NCBI GenBank assembly: GCA_963812915.1
Contig: CAWEXB010000002.1
Location: forward strand, 1 to 64,000
Length of the DNA: 64,000 nucleotides
Direction of reading: 5' to 3'
Origin: JACVRW01 sp963812915
GTDB taxonomy: Bacteria > Actinomycetota > Thermoleophilia > Solirubrobacterales > Thermoleophilaceae
The notes beneath the pieces were generated by a model, which was given only the letters and a program-made list of their open reading frames with translations, ran no database searches and had not been told where the DNA came from. Positions 8,587 through 16,120 of this stretch are shown piece after piece (the stretch's first letter is position 1; each line of letters starts with the position of its first letter). Both the position numbers and the translations under genes were made by a program.

Positions 8587-8847
8587 ACCCTCTCCGCCGA
8601 TCCATTCCGCCAAGCCCACCATTCCCAGATGACACGCAGTCTTCCGGCCCGCTCCCGCAACTGTCGCGACTCCCGCCCGCGGGCGGCGGTCCACCAAAGA
8701 CCGAGCGGCCGGAGTCGTTCCCCGCGGATCGACCCATCGACCATCACGTCGCCGACCCCACGGTCGAGCACCCAGATAAGCCCGGGCGCCCGCGGAACGA
8801 TCGGAACCACACCGCCCCACAATCACTCGCCGCCGCAACTTGACAAC
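8587..8847 (+). other. 3' non-coding segment of the IS110/IS1111-like element, candidate guide-RNA region
   Basis: 261 bp between the transposase stop and the right subterminal repeat, with no gene. By family knowledge the IS1111 branch encodes its guide RNA here. Supporting signs are only the 9-base word CAGATAAGC (8773-8781) repeated at the element's right end and a few GC-rich hairpins such as CGCCCGCGGGCG near 8678. No matching guide for the left end was found, so this stays a candidate. Confidence 0.3.
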
Positions 8848-8858
8848 GGCCCCGGTTC
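8848..8858 (-). repeat. Right subterminal inverted repeat of the IS110/IS1111-like element
   Basis: GGCCCCGGTTC, reverse complement of 7488-7498. Confidence 0.75.
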
Positions 8859-8866
8859 AGATAAGC

Positions 8867-9022
8867 GGGAGCAGGGCTCAGGTCGCGAGCATGCTCCACT
8901 AGCACGTTGCGGTCGGCACCGGCAGCCCGCCGGAGCCAGTCCCGTTCACCGACGTGTTGTGGGCGGTCCTCGCAGGGCCGCACGGCATCGCGAGACCGCC
9001 GCAGCAGTAGCGTGCGGGGTAC
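8867..9022. other. Short flank between IS110 and the patatin fragment
   Basis: About 155 bp with no gene recognised. It includes the immediate downstream region of the patatin-like reading frame, which stops at 9023-9025. Confidence 0.4.
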
Positions 9023-9557
9023 TCAGCGCCGAACGCGGCGCTTTGCGCCTCGCGCGAGCATCTCACGAAGCTCCTGAGCGGCTCGCTCAGAGAGGTCCGC
9101 ATAGTCCTGCCAGCTCGGAGCGTCGGACATAGCCAGGTCAGGATGGATGCTCCCCAGCCGGGCATGTGCTGACCAGTACCCGTGGTAGCGCAGGAGTGCC
9201 GCCTCTTCTGTCGAGAATCGGTCCAAGTCGAGTTCTCAGAGCCGCCAGGGGCTCGGCGAATCCCCTCGGCAGCGCGCCCGCGTACAGGTGCGGGTCGATG
9301 GGGTCGCCGCTCGGAAGCCGGAAACCAGCGGGGTCGTACTTCGAGACGACATACACACCCTCCCGCTCCTCCGCAAGCAGGTGCTCGACGTACCAGCGGA
9401 TGCGAGTCGCGCGGGTCTGGAAGTACTGGATGTCGCGCGTGCGATTGAGCGCGGCGACGCCCCGGTACAGCTTCGCCTCGTGGCGGAGCGGTCCGGAGGC
9501 GTCCACGACGATGAGGAAGTCGACCTTGCGGGCTGCGGGAGGCCGGCCGCTCGACCA
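9023..9557 (-). pseudogene. Patatin-like phospholipase, C-terminal part (disrupted by IS110 insertion)
   Basis: Read on the minus strand, the piece begins in frame with WSSGRPPAARKVDF and continues LIVVDASGPL, RTRDIQYFQTRATRIRW and a C-terminal YHGYWSAH segment, ending at TGA 9023. It is the direct continuation of the fragment at 10893-11230, which ends DNLGMEWFQG: joining 9557 to 10893 restores an uninterrupted frame. There is a further one-base frameshift near 9240. Patatin-like proteins hydrolyse acyl lipids with a Ser-Asp dyad. The dyad Asp (DGG) lies in the other fragment, and the Ser-containing N-terminus is missing altogether. Confidence 0.75.
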
Positions 9558-9659
9558 GCTGTGTAGTTTGGCGCCCGCCTGTCGGGCTGCTCGGTTCGGC
9601 AAGGTCGGCGGCCGCGGAGCGGAGCCCGCAAGGGCGGAGCGCAGTGGCTGCCGGCGGCG

Positions 9660-9830
9660 GTGGCGTCCGAGGCCCTTCCGAGGGTGTGGGCGGCGGCGGG
9701 ATGTACTCACCGACCGGCTGGCCGATCAGTGCCCTGTCAAGGATCTGTCTTCCGCCGTCGTCCACGGATGCCGCCGTGACTTCATAGAAGCCTGGACATC
9801 ACTCGACACAGCTCTGTCCGGCGGCCTCCC
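9660..9830 (+). ncRNA. Candidate bridge RNA with target-binding and donor-binding loops
   Basis: Two consecutive stem-enclosed loops lie just upstream of the recombinase. Loop 1: stem 9694-9701/9750-9757. It contains CGACC (9711-9715), identical to the target left of the core (9552-9556), and CAAGGAT (9738-9744), reverse complement of core A plus the target right side (10892-10898), extendable by a G-U pair. Loop 2: stem 9771-9776/9819-9824. It contains a 15-base word (9777-9791) identical to the element's right end plus core C (10877-10891), and ACACAGCT (9806-9813), reverse complement of core A plus the element's left end (9557-9564). Same-sense left guide and antisense right guide in each loop is the published bridge-RNA logic. 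The RNA ends are not determined. Confidence 0.7.
9777..9791 (+). repeat. Predicted left donor guide; direct repeat of the element's right end
   Basis: TGACTTCATAGAAGC, identical to 10877-10891, where it abuts the insertion core. Because this copy lies 220 bp inside the element, it is not a target-site duplication. Confidence 0.8.
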
Positions 9831-9868
9831 CATCACCCGGACCGTCCCAGACGATGAGGAGCGAGGCG

Positions 9869-10879
9869 ATGATCGCAGTCGGGGTCGACACCCACAAGCA
9901 GCGCCACCACGCGGTGGCGCTCGATGCGCTGGGCCAGGTGCTCGGCGAGCTCTCGTTCGCGGCGAGCGCCGCTGGCTACGCCGAGCTTGAGCGCTGGGCG
10001 GAGGGCTTGGGCAAGCAGCAGCGGCTGGTGTTCGGGATCGAGGGCGCGGGCAGCTGGGGCGCCGGGCTCTGCGAGCACCTGCAGGGCGCCGACCACATCG
10101 TCGTCGAGGTCGAGCGTCCGCGTCGACGCGAGCGGCGCGCCGGCAAGTCCGATCGCATCGATTCGCTCGCCGCTGCCAAGTGCACGCTCGCCGGGGAGAA
10201 CACCTCGACGCCGCGCGGCCGCGGGATGCTGGCCGCACTGCGAGCGCTGCTGGTCGCTCGACGCTCCGTCGTCGCGGAGCGCACGCGCGTGCTCAACCAG
10301 CTCCAGGCGCTGAACGCGACGGCGCCGGTCGCGCTGCGCGAGCGCGTCGGCGAAGGCACGGGCAAGCAACTCGAGCGGCGCGTCAGCTCGATGCGGGCGC
10401 GAGCCGGCGCCGACATCGAACAGCGCGCCGTGTTCGCCGTCATGCGCGACCTCGCCGCGCGCTCACGCGCGCTGGCCGCCGACGCCCGGCGCTACGAACA
10501 GCAGCTCGCCGAGCTCGTTCGCTCGCTCGACCGCACCCTGCTCGACGAGCCCGGCATCGGACCGATCTCGGCCGCGAAACTACTCGCCTGCGACCCGGCC
10601 CGCTTCAAGCACGAAGCCGCCTTCGCTCGCTGCAACGGAACCGCCCCCCTGCCCGCCTCATCCGGCAAGACCGTCCGCCACCGACTCAACCGCGGCGGCG
10701 ACCGCCAGGTCAACAACGCGATCCACACGATCGCCGTCATCCGCGCCAAGCACCAACCCGAAACGCGCGCCTACCTCGACCGCCGCATCCGCGAAGGAAA
10801 GACCAAGCGCGAAGCCATGCGCGCGCTCAAGCGCCACATCTCCCGCGACCTCTTCAAACGCCTCGCCGACGTCCCTTGA
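9869..10879 (+). CDS. IS110-family bridge recombinase (DEDD/Tnp20), intact
   Basis: 336 residues from ATG 9869, preceded by GAGGAGCGAGG; an ATG five codons upstream overlaps that site. The RuvC-like domain carries D7 (GVDTHK), E58 (GIEGAG) and D95/D98 (KSDRID). A helical coiled-coil linker spans about 170-225. The C-terminal Tnp domain starts with DEPGIGPISAAKL (about 226-238) and contains the serine-bearing PLPASSGKT, with S264/S265 candidates for the nucleophile. Family knowledge: these recombinases use a structured RNA from the element's non-coding end to pair donor and target and exchange strands at a dinucleotide. This is the only undamaged transposase in the island. Confidence 0.92.
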   Translation: MIAVGVDTHKQRHHAVALDALGQVLGELSFAASAAGYAELERWAEGLGKQQRLVFGIEGAGSWGAGLCEHLQGADHIVVEVERPRRRERRAGKSDRIDSLAAAKCTLAGENTSTPRGRGMLAALRALLVARRSVVAERTRVLNQLQALNATAPVALRERVGEGTGKQLERRVSSMRARAGADIEQRAVFAVMRDLAARSRALAADARRYEQQLAELVRSLDRTLLDEPGIGPISAAKLLACDPARFKHEAAFARCNGTAPLPASSGKTVRHRLNRGGDRQVNNAIHTIAVIRAKHQPETRAYLDRRIREGKTKREAMRALKRHISRDLFKRLADVP

Positions 10880-10892
10880 CTTCATAGAAGCA

Positions 10893-11230
10893 TCCTTGGA
10901 ACCACTCCATGCCGAGGTTGTCGTAGACGCCGCCGTCCACGAGCGAGAGCACCTCCGGGGCGTCGCGCAGGCCAAGGTCGGCGGTGGGCAGGTACACCGG
11001 CGGGAAGAGGATGGGCACGGCCGCCGAGGCCGCGATGGCCTCGCCGAGCGGAAGGTGCTCCGCAGGCGGGTGGTAGCCGAAGTCGTAGCTGCCGATGAAG
11101 TCGCGCGAGACTCGGAAGGCGCGGCCGGTCGCCAGGTCGGTGCTCGTGAGGATGACCTGCGAAAGTGGCCGCCCGGCATCGCTCACCGAGACCGCGGCCT
11201 CTTGAGGTCCGACTTCTAGCTCGTCGCTGA
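10893..11230 (-). pseudogene. Patatin-like phospholipase, internal/N-proximal fragment
   Basis: The minus-strand frame enters from the end of the GntR gene without a start and reads SQVILTSTDLATGRAF, FIGSYDFGYHP, AIAASAAVPILFPPVYL, then SLVDGGVYDNLGMEWFQG, where the IS110 element interrupts it. DGG is the dyad Asp motif of patatins and A-S-A-A-V-P is the typical preceding loop. The GxSxG-bearing N-terminus is absent; the homology seems to begin near the GntR stop, so the gene was truncated before or together with the insertion. Confidence 0.75.
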
Positions 11231-11944
11231 CTACGGTGCTGCCGGCGCCCGATCCCGTGCCACGCGACGCGCTCCGTCGCCCACCGGATCCGACCCGCGC
11301 TCGTCGACCTGATCGACGAGCGTGCTGACGGAGTCGCGGACAGACTGCTTGTGCAGCAGCGCGAGCCGGGACGCCCGCTCGGCGTCGTGGTCGCGGAGCG
11401 CGGCCATGATGCCCTCGTGCTCACGCTGTGAGATCGCGAGTCGCTCGGGGACCATGCGGAACACCCGCTGGAAGCCGGAATGGCGCTGCCAGATGTCCAT
11501 GGTCAGCTCACGCAGCATGTCGTTGCCGCAGCTGGCCACGATCGTGCGGTGGAACTCGAGATTGAGGTCGGAGAACCGCGGGCCGTCCTGTGCATCCACG
11601 GCCGCCCTCAGCGCGCCCATGAGCCGGTCGAGCTGGGCCAGCTCGGCGCCGGTGATGCGTTCGGCGGCGAGCCCGGTCGCGATGCTCTCCAGGTGCGAGC
11701 GGATGAAGTAGGTCTCCTCGACCTCCTTGGCCGTGAGCGTGGTAACCCTCGCCCCACGGTAGGGGGCGGTTTCGACCAGGCCGTCCCGTTCGAGCATGCG
11801 CAGCGCTTCGCGGACGGGGATGTCGCTGGCCTCGTATTGGTTCGCGACGTCGCGCATCACGAGGCGCGTGCCGGGGCCGATGTCGTTGGACAGGATCCGC
11901 TCACGAAGGCCGAGATAGATCGCTTGTGATTTGAGGTTGCTCAT
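11231..11944 (-). CDS. GntR-family regulator, FadR/FCD subgroup
   Basis: 237 residues from ATG 11944. The N-terminal winged helix (about 8-75) has LRERILSNDIGPGTRL, DIPVREALRMLERDGLV and the wing YRGARV. The FCD helical domain follows, with FHRTIVASCGN and the later HEGIMAALRDHD supplying the His/Asp metal- or ligand-binding residues usual in this class. It is divergent from the ABC operon, 67 bp apart, with a perfect palindrome between them. It most likely represses the importer and itself until a small organic acid binds. The ligand is unknown. Confidence 0.9.
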   Translation of the reverse strand: MSNLKSQAIYLGLRERILSNDIGPGTRLVMRDVANQYEASDIPVREALRMLERDGLVETAPYRGARVTTLTAKEVEETYFIRSHLESIATGLAAERITGAELAQLDRLMGALRAAVDAQDGPRFSDLNLEFHRTIVASCGNDMLRELTMDIWQRHSGFQRVFRMVPERLAISQREHEGIMAALRDHDAERASRLALLHKQSVRDSVSTLVDQVDERGSDPVGDGARRVARDRAPAAP

Positions 11945-11957
11945 GCGGCGCGCTGGG

Positions 11958-11976
11958 CAGAACATATCTGATATGT
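11958..11976. promoter_or_regulatory. Palindromic operator for the GntR regulator
   Basis: GAACATATCTGATATGTTC: perfect 8-bp arms around a 3-bp centre, 13 bp upstream of the GntR ATG and 36 bp upstream of the binding-protein ATG. Its AT-rich core stands out from the GC-rich surroundings, and the position lets one dimer control both directions. Confidence 0.75.
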
Positions 11977-12011
11977 TCGCGCGCGTCCTTGGGACTGAGG
12001 GAGGAGCGGGG

Positions 12012-13022
12012 ATGAAGAGGGTGTGTGCACTCGTTGCGGCGCTGGCGCTGACACTCGCGGCGTGCGGCGACGACGACTCGGGAGGGAGCTCGGAAGGGGG
12101 AGGTGGCGGCAGCGTCCGGGTCGCGCTCGGCGACATCGAGTCGGTCGAGACGCTCGCCCTCTTCATCGCCATGGAGCGGGTGCGAAAGCGGGGCACCGAC
12201 GTCGAGGTGGTCGAGCTCGCCGACGAGGACCTCGCCAACCAGGCCGTGGTCGGCGGACAGGCCGACATGGGGCTTGGCGCGCCGTACGGTCTGATCGAGG
12301 GCTCCGGCGCTCCGCTGAGGATCGTCTGCCAGCTCCAGCGCCTGCGCTTCTTCCCCGTGGTCGACAAGGCCGCCTACCCCGACTGGCAGTCGCTCGACGG
12401 CGAGACCTTCACCGTGCACTCCCGAGGCTCGACTAGCGAGGCGCTCGCCCGCATCATCGAGGAGGAGGAGGGCATCGAGTTCGGCGAGATCAGCTACGTG
12501 CCGGGCGCCGAGGTGCGCGCGACCGCCCTGCTGCGCGGCAACATCAAGGCCGCCATGCTCGACATTCCGACCAAGAACTTCGTCATGTCCGAGGCGCCCG
12601 GCAAGTTCCACGTGCTGCCAACGCCCGAGACGAGCGCGAGCGACGAGGTGCTGTTCGGCAACACCGAGTGGATGGAGCAGAACCAGGAGTCCGTCCAGGT
12701 CCTGCTCGAGGAGGTCCTCAAGGTCTGGCAATCCATCGTCGAGAACCCCGAGTTCGTCCAGGAGGAGCGGGAGCGGCTCGGGCTGCTGCCCGACCTGCCG
12801 GCCGAGCTCGAGAAGGAACTGCTGCCCTACTACGAGCAGGCCGCCGAGGAGGGTCTGTTCACCGAGGACTGCGGCGGCGAGGCGGCCGCAAAGGAGGACT
12901 TCGAGTTCTACAACCAGGCCGGGCAGCTCAAGGCTGACCCGGCGGACCTCCAGGTCGAGGACTTCTGGACCCTCGAGCCCTCCGAGAGCGCCCTGAGCAC
13001 AGTCGAGGAATCGGGCAACTGA
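12012..13022 (+). CDS. ABC transporter substrate-binding lipoprotein (NMT1/SsuA-like)
   Basis: 336 residues from ATG 12012 after GAGGAGCGGGG. The signal peptide ends in the lipobox LAAC (Cys about 18), followed by an acidic and Gly/Ser linker, so the mature protein is membrane-anchored. The body is a type II periplasmic binding fold (VRVALGDIESVETLALFIAME, ADMGLGAPYGLIEGSG, FTVHSRGSTSEALARI). It is the first gene of a five-gene set with two permeases, an ATPase and a hydrolase. The family handles sulfonates, nitrate and aromatic or pyrimidine-like anions; the substrate here cannot be told from sequence. Confidence 0.9.
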   Translation: MKRVCALVAALALTLAACGDDDSGGSSEGGGGGSVRVALGDIESVETLALFIAMERVRKRGTDVEVVELADEDLANQAVVGGQADMGLGAPYGLIEGSGAPLRIVCQLQRLRFFPVVDKAAYPDWQSLDGETFTVHSRGSTSEALARIIEEEEGIEFGEISYVPGAEVRATALLRGNIKAAMLDIPTKNFVMSEAPGKFHVLPTPETSASDEVLFGNTEWMEQNQESVQVLLEEVLKVWQSIVENPEFVQEERERLGLLPDLPAELEKELLPYYEQAAEEGLFTEDCGGEAAAKEDFEFYNQAGQLKADPADLQVEDFWTLEPSESALSTVEESGN

Positions 13023-13024
13023 CG

Positions 13025-13834
13025 GTGGCCACGTCGGTCCGGATCCCCGCCGCCAGCACGACGGCCGGCCGCGCGTCGGCCCTGCTGAGCAGCCCCTGGC
13101 TGCTGCGCGGCGCCTCGATCCTGTTCGTGCTCGGATTGTGGGAGTGGGCCGCGAGCGCCAGCGTGAACCCCGCGTTCCCCACGTGCACCGAGACGCTCGC
13201 CGCGTTCGGGGAGATGCTGGTCGACGGCACGTTCGCCGAGGCGTACGCCGAGACCATCGGACCCCTCCTCGTCGGGCTGCTGCTCACCGCCGCCGGCGGT
13301 CTGCTCGCCGGGCTCGTCATGGGCCTCTCACAGCGGGCCGAGTGGCTGGGGCTGCCAGTGTTCATCGTGCTGCAGGCCTCGCCGTCGGCGGCGATCGTCC
13401 CCCTGATCACGTTCATCTACGGCATCGGCTTCACCGCCAAGGTGTTCGCGGTGGTGCTGCTCAGCGCACCCGTAATCGTGCTCAACTCCTACCGCGGCAT
13501 CGCCAACACACCGCGGTCGCTGCTCGAGATGAGCAACGCCTTCCTGGCGAGCCGCCTGCAACAGATCTGGAAGGTGATCATCCCGGCAGGCAGCGGCCTG
13601 ATCTTCGCCGGGCTGCGGCTCGGCCTCGCCCAGGGTTTCACCGGCGTGGTGCTCGCCGAGCTCATCATCACCCCGACCGGCGTCGGCGACCTGATCACCT
13701 TCTACCGGTCCACAGCCGAGTATCCCCAGATGTTCGCGGCCATCCTGTCCATCATCCTGGTCGCGAGCATCAGCGTGACGCTGCTTCAGAACCTGGAGCG
13801 TCGCCTCTTCCGCCCCGAATTGAGGGCGGCGTGA
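13025..13834 (+). CDS. ABC transporter permease (SsuC/TauC type)
   Basis: 269 residues from GTG 13025, two bases after the binding-protein stop. It has about six transmembrane segments, with the EAA coupling loop around EMSNAFLASRLQQIWKVI and PAGSGLIFAGLRLGL at residues 175-210. It would form the membrane channel with the second permease at 14654. Two different permease genes around one ATPase suggest a heterodimeric pore. Confidence 0.9.
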   Translation: MATSVRIPAASTTAGRASALLSSPWLLRGASILFVLGLWEWAASASVNPAFPTCTETLAAFGEMLVDGTFAEAYAETIGPLLVGLLLTAAGGLLAGLVMGLSQRAEWLGLPVFIVLQASPSAAIVPLITFIYGIGFTAKVFAVVLLSAPVIVLNSYRGIANTPRSLLEMSNAFLASRLQQIWKVIIPAGSGLIFAGLRLGLAQGFTGVVLAELIITPTGVGDLITFYRSTAEYPQMFAAILSIILVASISVTLLQNLERRLFRPELRAA

Positions 13835-14652
13835 CCGACCCGGTAAGCGTCACCTCAGAGCCCGACGTCGGCGCCTCGATCGAGGACGCTCGGGAGCCCG
13901 CGGTCCGCGTCATCGACCTCACCAAGGACTTCCCCGGCGGGGTCCGCGCCCTGGGCGGCGTCAGCTTCGACATTCCCAAGGGGGAGCTCACCAGCATCAT
14001 CGGCCCCAGCGGGTGCGGCAAGACCACGACGCTCAAGATCGTCGCGGGGCTGGTCGACGCGACCTCGGGACAGGTCGAGGTGGGCGGCGCTCCCGTCACT
14101 GGCCCCGGGCCGGACCGGGCGTTCGTGTTCCAGGATTTCGCCCTGATGCCCTGGGCGACCGTGCTGCGGAACGCGGCCTTCGGCCTTGAGCTGCGTGGCG
14201 TGCCGCGCAAGGAGCGCGAAGAGACCGCGCGCGAGTACATCGAAAAGGTGGGGCTGACCGGCTTCGAGGACGCCTACCCCCACCAGCTCTCCGGCGGGAT
14301 GCGCCAACGCGTCGGCCTCGCCCGGGCGCTGGCTGTGGACGCCGACATCTTGCTGATGGATGAGCCCTTCGCCTCGGTCGACGAGCAGATCCGCCGCCAG
14401 TTCCAGGAGGACCTACTGCGGCTGCTCAGCGACGAGACCAAGACCGTGATCTTCGTGACCCATTCGATCGAGGAGGCCGTCTACGTCTCAGACCAGGTCG
14501 TCATCCTGACCCGCGGCCCCGGCCGCGTGTCGAAGGTCGTCCGCCCGGGTGTCGACCGCAGCGGCGACCCCGACGACATCCGGCGCAACCCCGCCTACCT
14601 CGACTGGGTCGAGCAGATCTGGCACGAGCTCCGCGGCTACCTGGAGCGCTGA
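13831..14652 (+). CDS. ABC transporter ATP-binding protein (SsuB/TauB type)
   Basis: 273 residues from GTG 13831, overlapping the previous stop as GTGA. Walker A is GPSGCGKTTT, the Q-loop is FQDFALMPW, the signature is LSGGMRQRVGLARAL, Walker B is ILLMDEPFASVD, and the switch His is in VTHSIEEA. The first 35 or so residues are an extra acidic extension. It energises the importer with the two flanking permeases. Confidence 0.93.
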   Translation: MTDPVSVTSEPDVGASIEDAREPAVRVIDLTKDFPGGVRALGGVSFDIPKGELTSIIGPSGCGKTTTLKIVAGLVDATSGQVEVGGAPVTGPGPDRAFVFQDFALMPWATVLRNAAFGLELRGVPRKEREETAREYIEKVGLTGFEDAYPHQLSGGMRQRVGLARALAVDADILLMDEPFASVDEQIRRQFQEDLLRLLSDETKTVIFVTHSIEEAVYVSDQVVILTRGPGRVSKVVRPGVDRSGDPDDIRRNPAYLDWVEQIWHELRGYLER

Positions 14653-14653
14653 C

Positions 14654-15406
14654 GTGGAGCTGCGCGGTCACCGGATTCCGATGGCGTTCTCGCTGCTGGT
14701 GTGGTTCGCGATATGGGAGGTCGTCGGGCGGCTCGACCTGGTCTCGCTCCTCCCGCCGTTCAGCGACGTGATCGCCGCCTTCCCCGAGGTCGTGTCGTCG
14801 GACACGTTCGCGGACGCCGCGAGGATCACGCTCGAGGCGTTCCTGATCGGGATGGGGCTGTCCTTCGCCGTCGGCATCGGCGTCGGCATCCTGATGGGCA
14901 CGAGCCGCGCCGTCGGCTCGGTGATGGGGATGTGGGTGAACATCTTCGAGAGCTCGCCGCTGACCGCCGTGGTGCCCGCGCTGATGGCGCTGCTCGGCTT
15001 CGGCCTCGAGACGATGATCGTGACGGTGTTCCTGTTCTCGGTCTGGGTGATCGCACTCGACACCCAGGTCGGTGTTGAGCGGGTCAACCCCTCGCTGGTC
15101 GAGATGGGCCGGTCCTTCGGCGCCACGAAGCGCGCGCTGTACTCCCGGATCGTCCTGCGGGCGGCTCTGCCCGAGTTGCTCGCCGGCATCCGCCTCGGGC
15201 TGATCCGCGGGCTGAAGGGCGTGATCATCGGCCAGCTGCTGATCGCCGTGCTCGGGTTCGGCTACCTGTTCGAGCTGTACTCCCGGAACTTCCTCATGCC
15301 GGAGTTCTGGGCGCTGCTCATCATCGTGTTCGCTTTCGCATTCCTGGCCTCGGAAGCGGTCGCCTACTTCGAACGAAAGGTGGCGTTCTATGCGTCAAGC
15401 CGTTGA
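14654..15406 (+). CDS. ABC transporter permease (SsuC/TauC type), second subunit
   Basis: 250 residues from GTG 14654, one base after the ATPase stop; a longer frame upstream only shadows the ATPase. The EAA loop reads EMGRSFGATKRALYSRIVLRAALPELLAGIRLGL with the conserved Gly. It is only distantly similar to the permease at 13025, so the pair did not arise from a recent duplication. Confidence 0.9.
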   Translation: MELRGHRIPMAFSLLVWFAIWEVVGRLDLVSLLPPFSDVIAAFPEVVSSDTFADAARITLEAFLIGMGLSFAVGIGVGILMGTSRAVGSVMGMWVNIFESSPLTAVVPALMALLGFGLETMIVTVFLFSVWVIALDTQVGVERVNPSLVEMGRSFGATKRALYSRIVLRAALPELLAGIRLGLIRGLKGVIIGQLLIAVLGFGYLFELYSRNFLMPEFWALLIIVFAFAFLASEAVAYFERKVAFYASSR

Positions 15407-16101
15407 CGGGTCGGCCGGTCTACGCAATCGCGCCGCCCGACATCACCACCGTCGCGGTGGCCGGCATGGATGCGGTGTTCCCCGTGGCCCGGGTGTTCTG
15501 CGTGGGGCGCAACTACGCCGAGCACTCGATCGAGATGGGTCACGACCCGGACCGCGAGCCCCCGTTCTTCTTCATGAAGCCGGCCGACGCTGTGGTGCCG
15601 CCGGGCGCGCTGCCGTTCCCCACCGGGACGCAGGAACTGCACCACGAGATCGAGCTGGTGGTCGCGCTCGCCGAGGGCGGCCGGGACATCCCGGTGGAGC
15701 AGGCCCTCGACCACGTCTTCGGGTACGCGGTGGGGCTTGACATGACGCGCCGCGACCTGCAGGCGGCGGCTAAGAAGGCCGGCCGCCCGTGGGACATGGC
15801 CAAGGGCTTCGACCAGTCCGCGCCCACCGGCCGGATCCGCCCGGTGGAGGAGATCGGTCATCCGACCGAGGGAGCCGTCTGGCTTCGCATCAACGGGGAG
15901 CCGCGGCAGGAGGGCGACCTCGACCAGCAGATCTGGACGGTGCCCGAGACGATCAGCCTCCTGAGCACGCTTGTCGCGCTGCGGCCCGGCGACCTCGTCA
16001 TGACCGGGACGCCCAAGGGGGTCGGCCGGGTCGAGCCGGGGGACCTTCTCGAGGGTCACATCGACGGTGTGGGCGACCTGAGCGTCAGCTACGACTCATG
16101 A
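15403..16101 (+). CDS. Fumarylacetoacetate-hydrolase-family enzyme
   Basis: 232 residues. The likely start is TTG 15403, overlapping the permease stop as TTGA; no ATG or GTG fits the conserved N-terminus. Motifs: FCVGRNYAEH, the metal ligands in HHEIELVVAL (E-x-E) and GLDMTRRDLQ, DLVMTGTPKGVG and PGDLLEGHIDG. The fold hydrolyses C-C bonds of acylpyruvates such as fumarylpyruvate, or decarboxylates/hydrates 2-oxo-diacids of aromatic breakdown. As the last gene of the importer operon it suggests an aromatic or oxo-acid substrate, which is inference. Confidence 0.88.
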   Translation: MTGRPVYAIAPPDITTVAVAGMDAVFPVARVFCVGRNYAEHSIEMGHDPDREPPFFFMKPADAVVPPGALPFPTGTQELHHEIELVVALAEGGRDIPVEQALDHVFGYAVGLDMTRRDLQAAAKKAGRPWDMAKGFDQSAPTGRIRPVEEIGHPTEGAVWLRINGEPRQEGDLDQQIWTVPETISLLSTLVALRPGDLVMTGTPKGVGRVEPGDLLEGHIDGVGDLSVSYDS

Positions 16102-16120
16102 GCTTCGCGCGCCGAGATTG

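Larger units (their letters stand above)
7475..8866 (+). mobile_element. IS110-family element with subterminal inverted repeats (IS1111-like layout)
   Basis: The left edge is fixed by comparison with the copy at 3240. The right edge is inferred from the subterminal inverted repeat GAACCGGGGCC at 7488-7498, whose complement is at 8848-8858. Subterminal inverted repeats and a long non-coding segment after the transposase (8587-8847) are typical of the IS1111 branch, whose guide RNA lies on that side. A 9-base word CAGATAAGC occurs at 8773-8781 and again at the right edge, 8858-8866. The exact termini are uncertain by a few bases. Confidence 0.7.
9558..10892 (+). mobile_element. Complete IS110-family element inserted in a patatin-like gene; predicted bridge-RNA-guided recombinase unit
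   Basis: Removing 9558-10892 (1335 bp) heals the patatin reading frame exactly, so both ends are known. The only ambiguity is the dinucleotide CA, present at 9556-9557 and 10891-10892. That is the core dinucleotide shared by donor and target, the IS110 hallmark, with no target duplication. The element has a roughly 310-bp left non-coding end, an intact recombinase (9869-10879) and an 11-bp right end. This matches the IS621 branch, in which the long left end encodes the bridge RNA. Joining the ends as in a circular intermediate would place TTGACT (10876-10881) 17 bp from TAGTTT (9564-9569), a sigma70-like promoter reading into the left end. Confidence 0.88.

Noticed and set aside
8899..9765. 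A long minus-strand open frame across the patatin fragment and IS110 left end
   Set aside because: It is Arg/Pro-rich, has no family resemblance, and the recognisable patatin sequence lies in other frames.
9777..10891. The 15-bp direct repeat as a target-site duplication of the IS110 element
   Set aside because: The patatin frame is restored only by removing 9558-10892, so the left copy lies 220 bp inside the element. IS110 elements also do not normally duplicate their targets. A donor guide explains it better.
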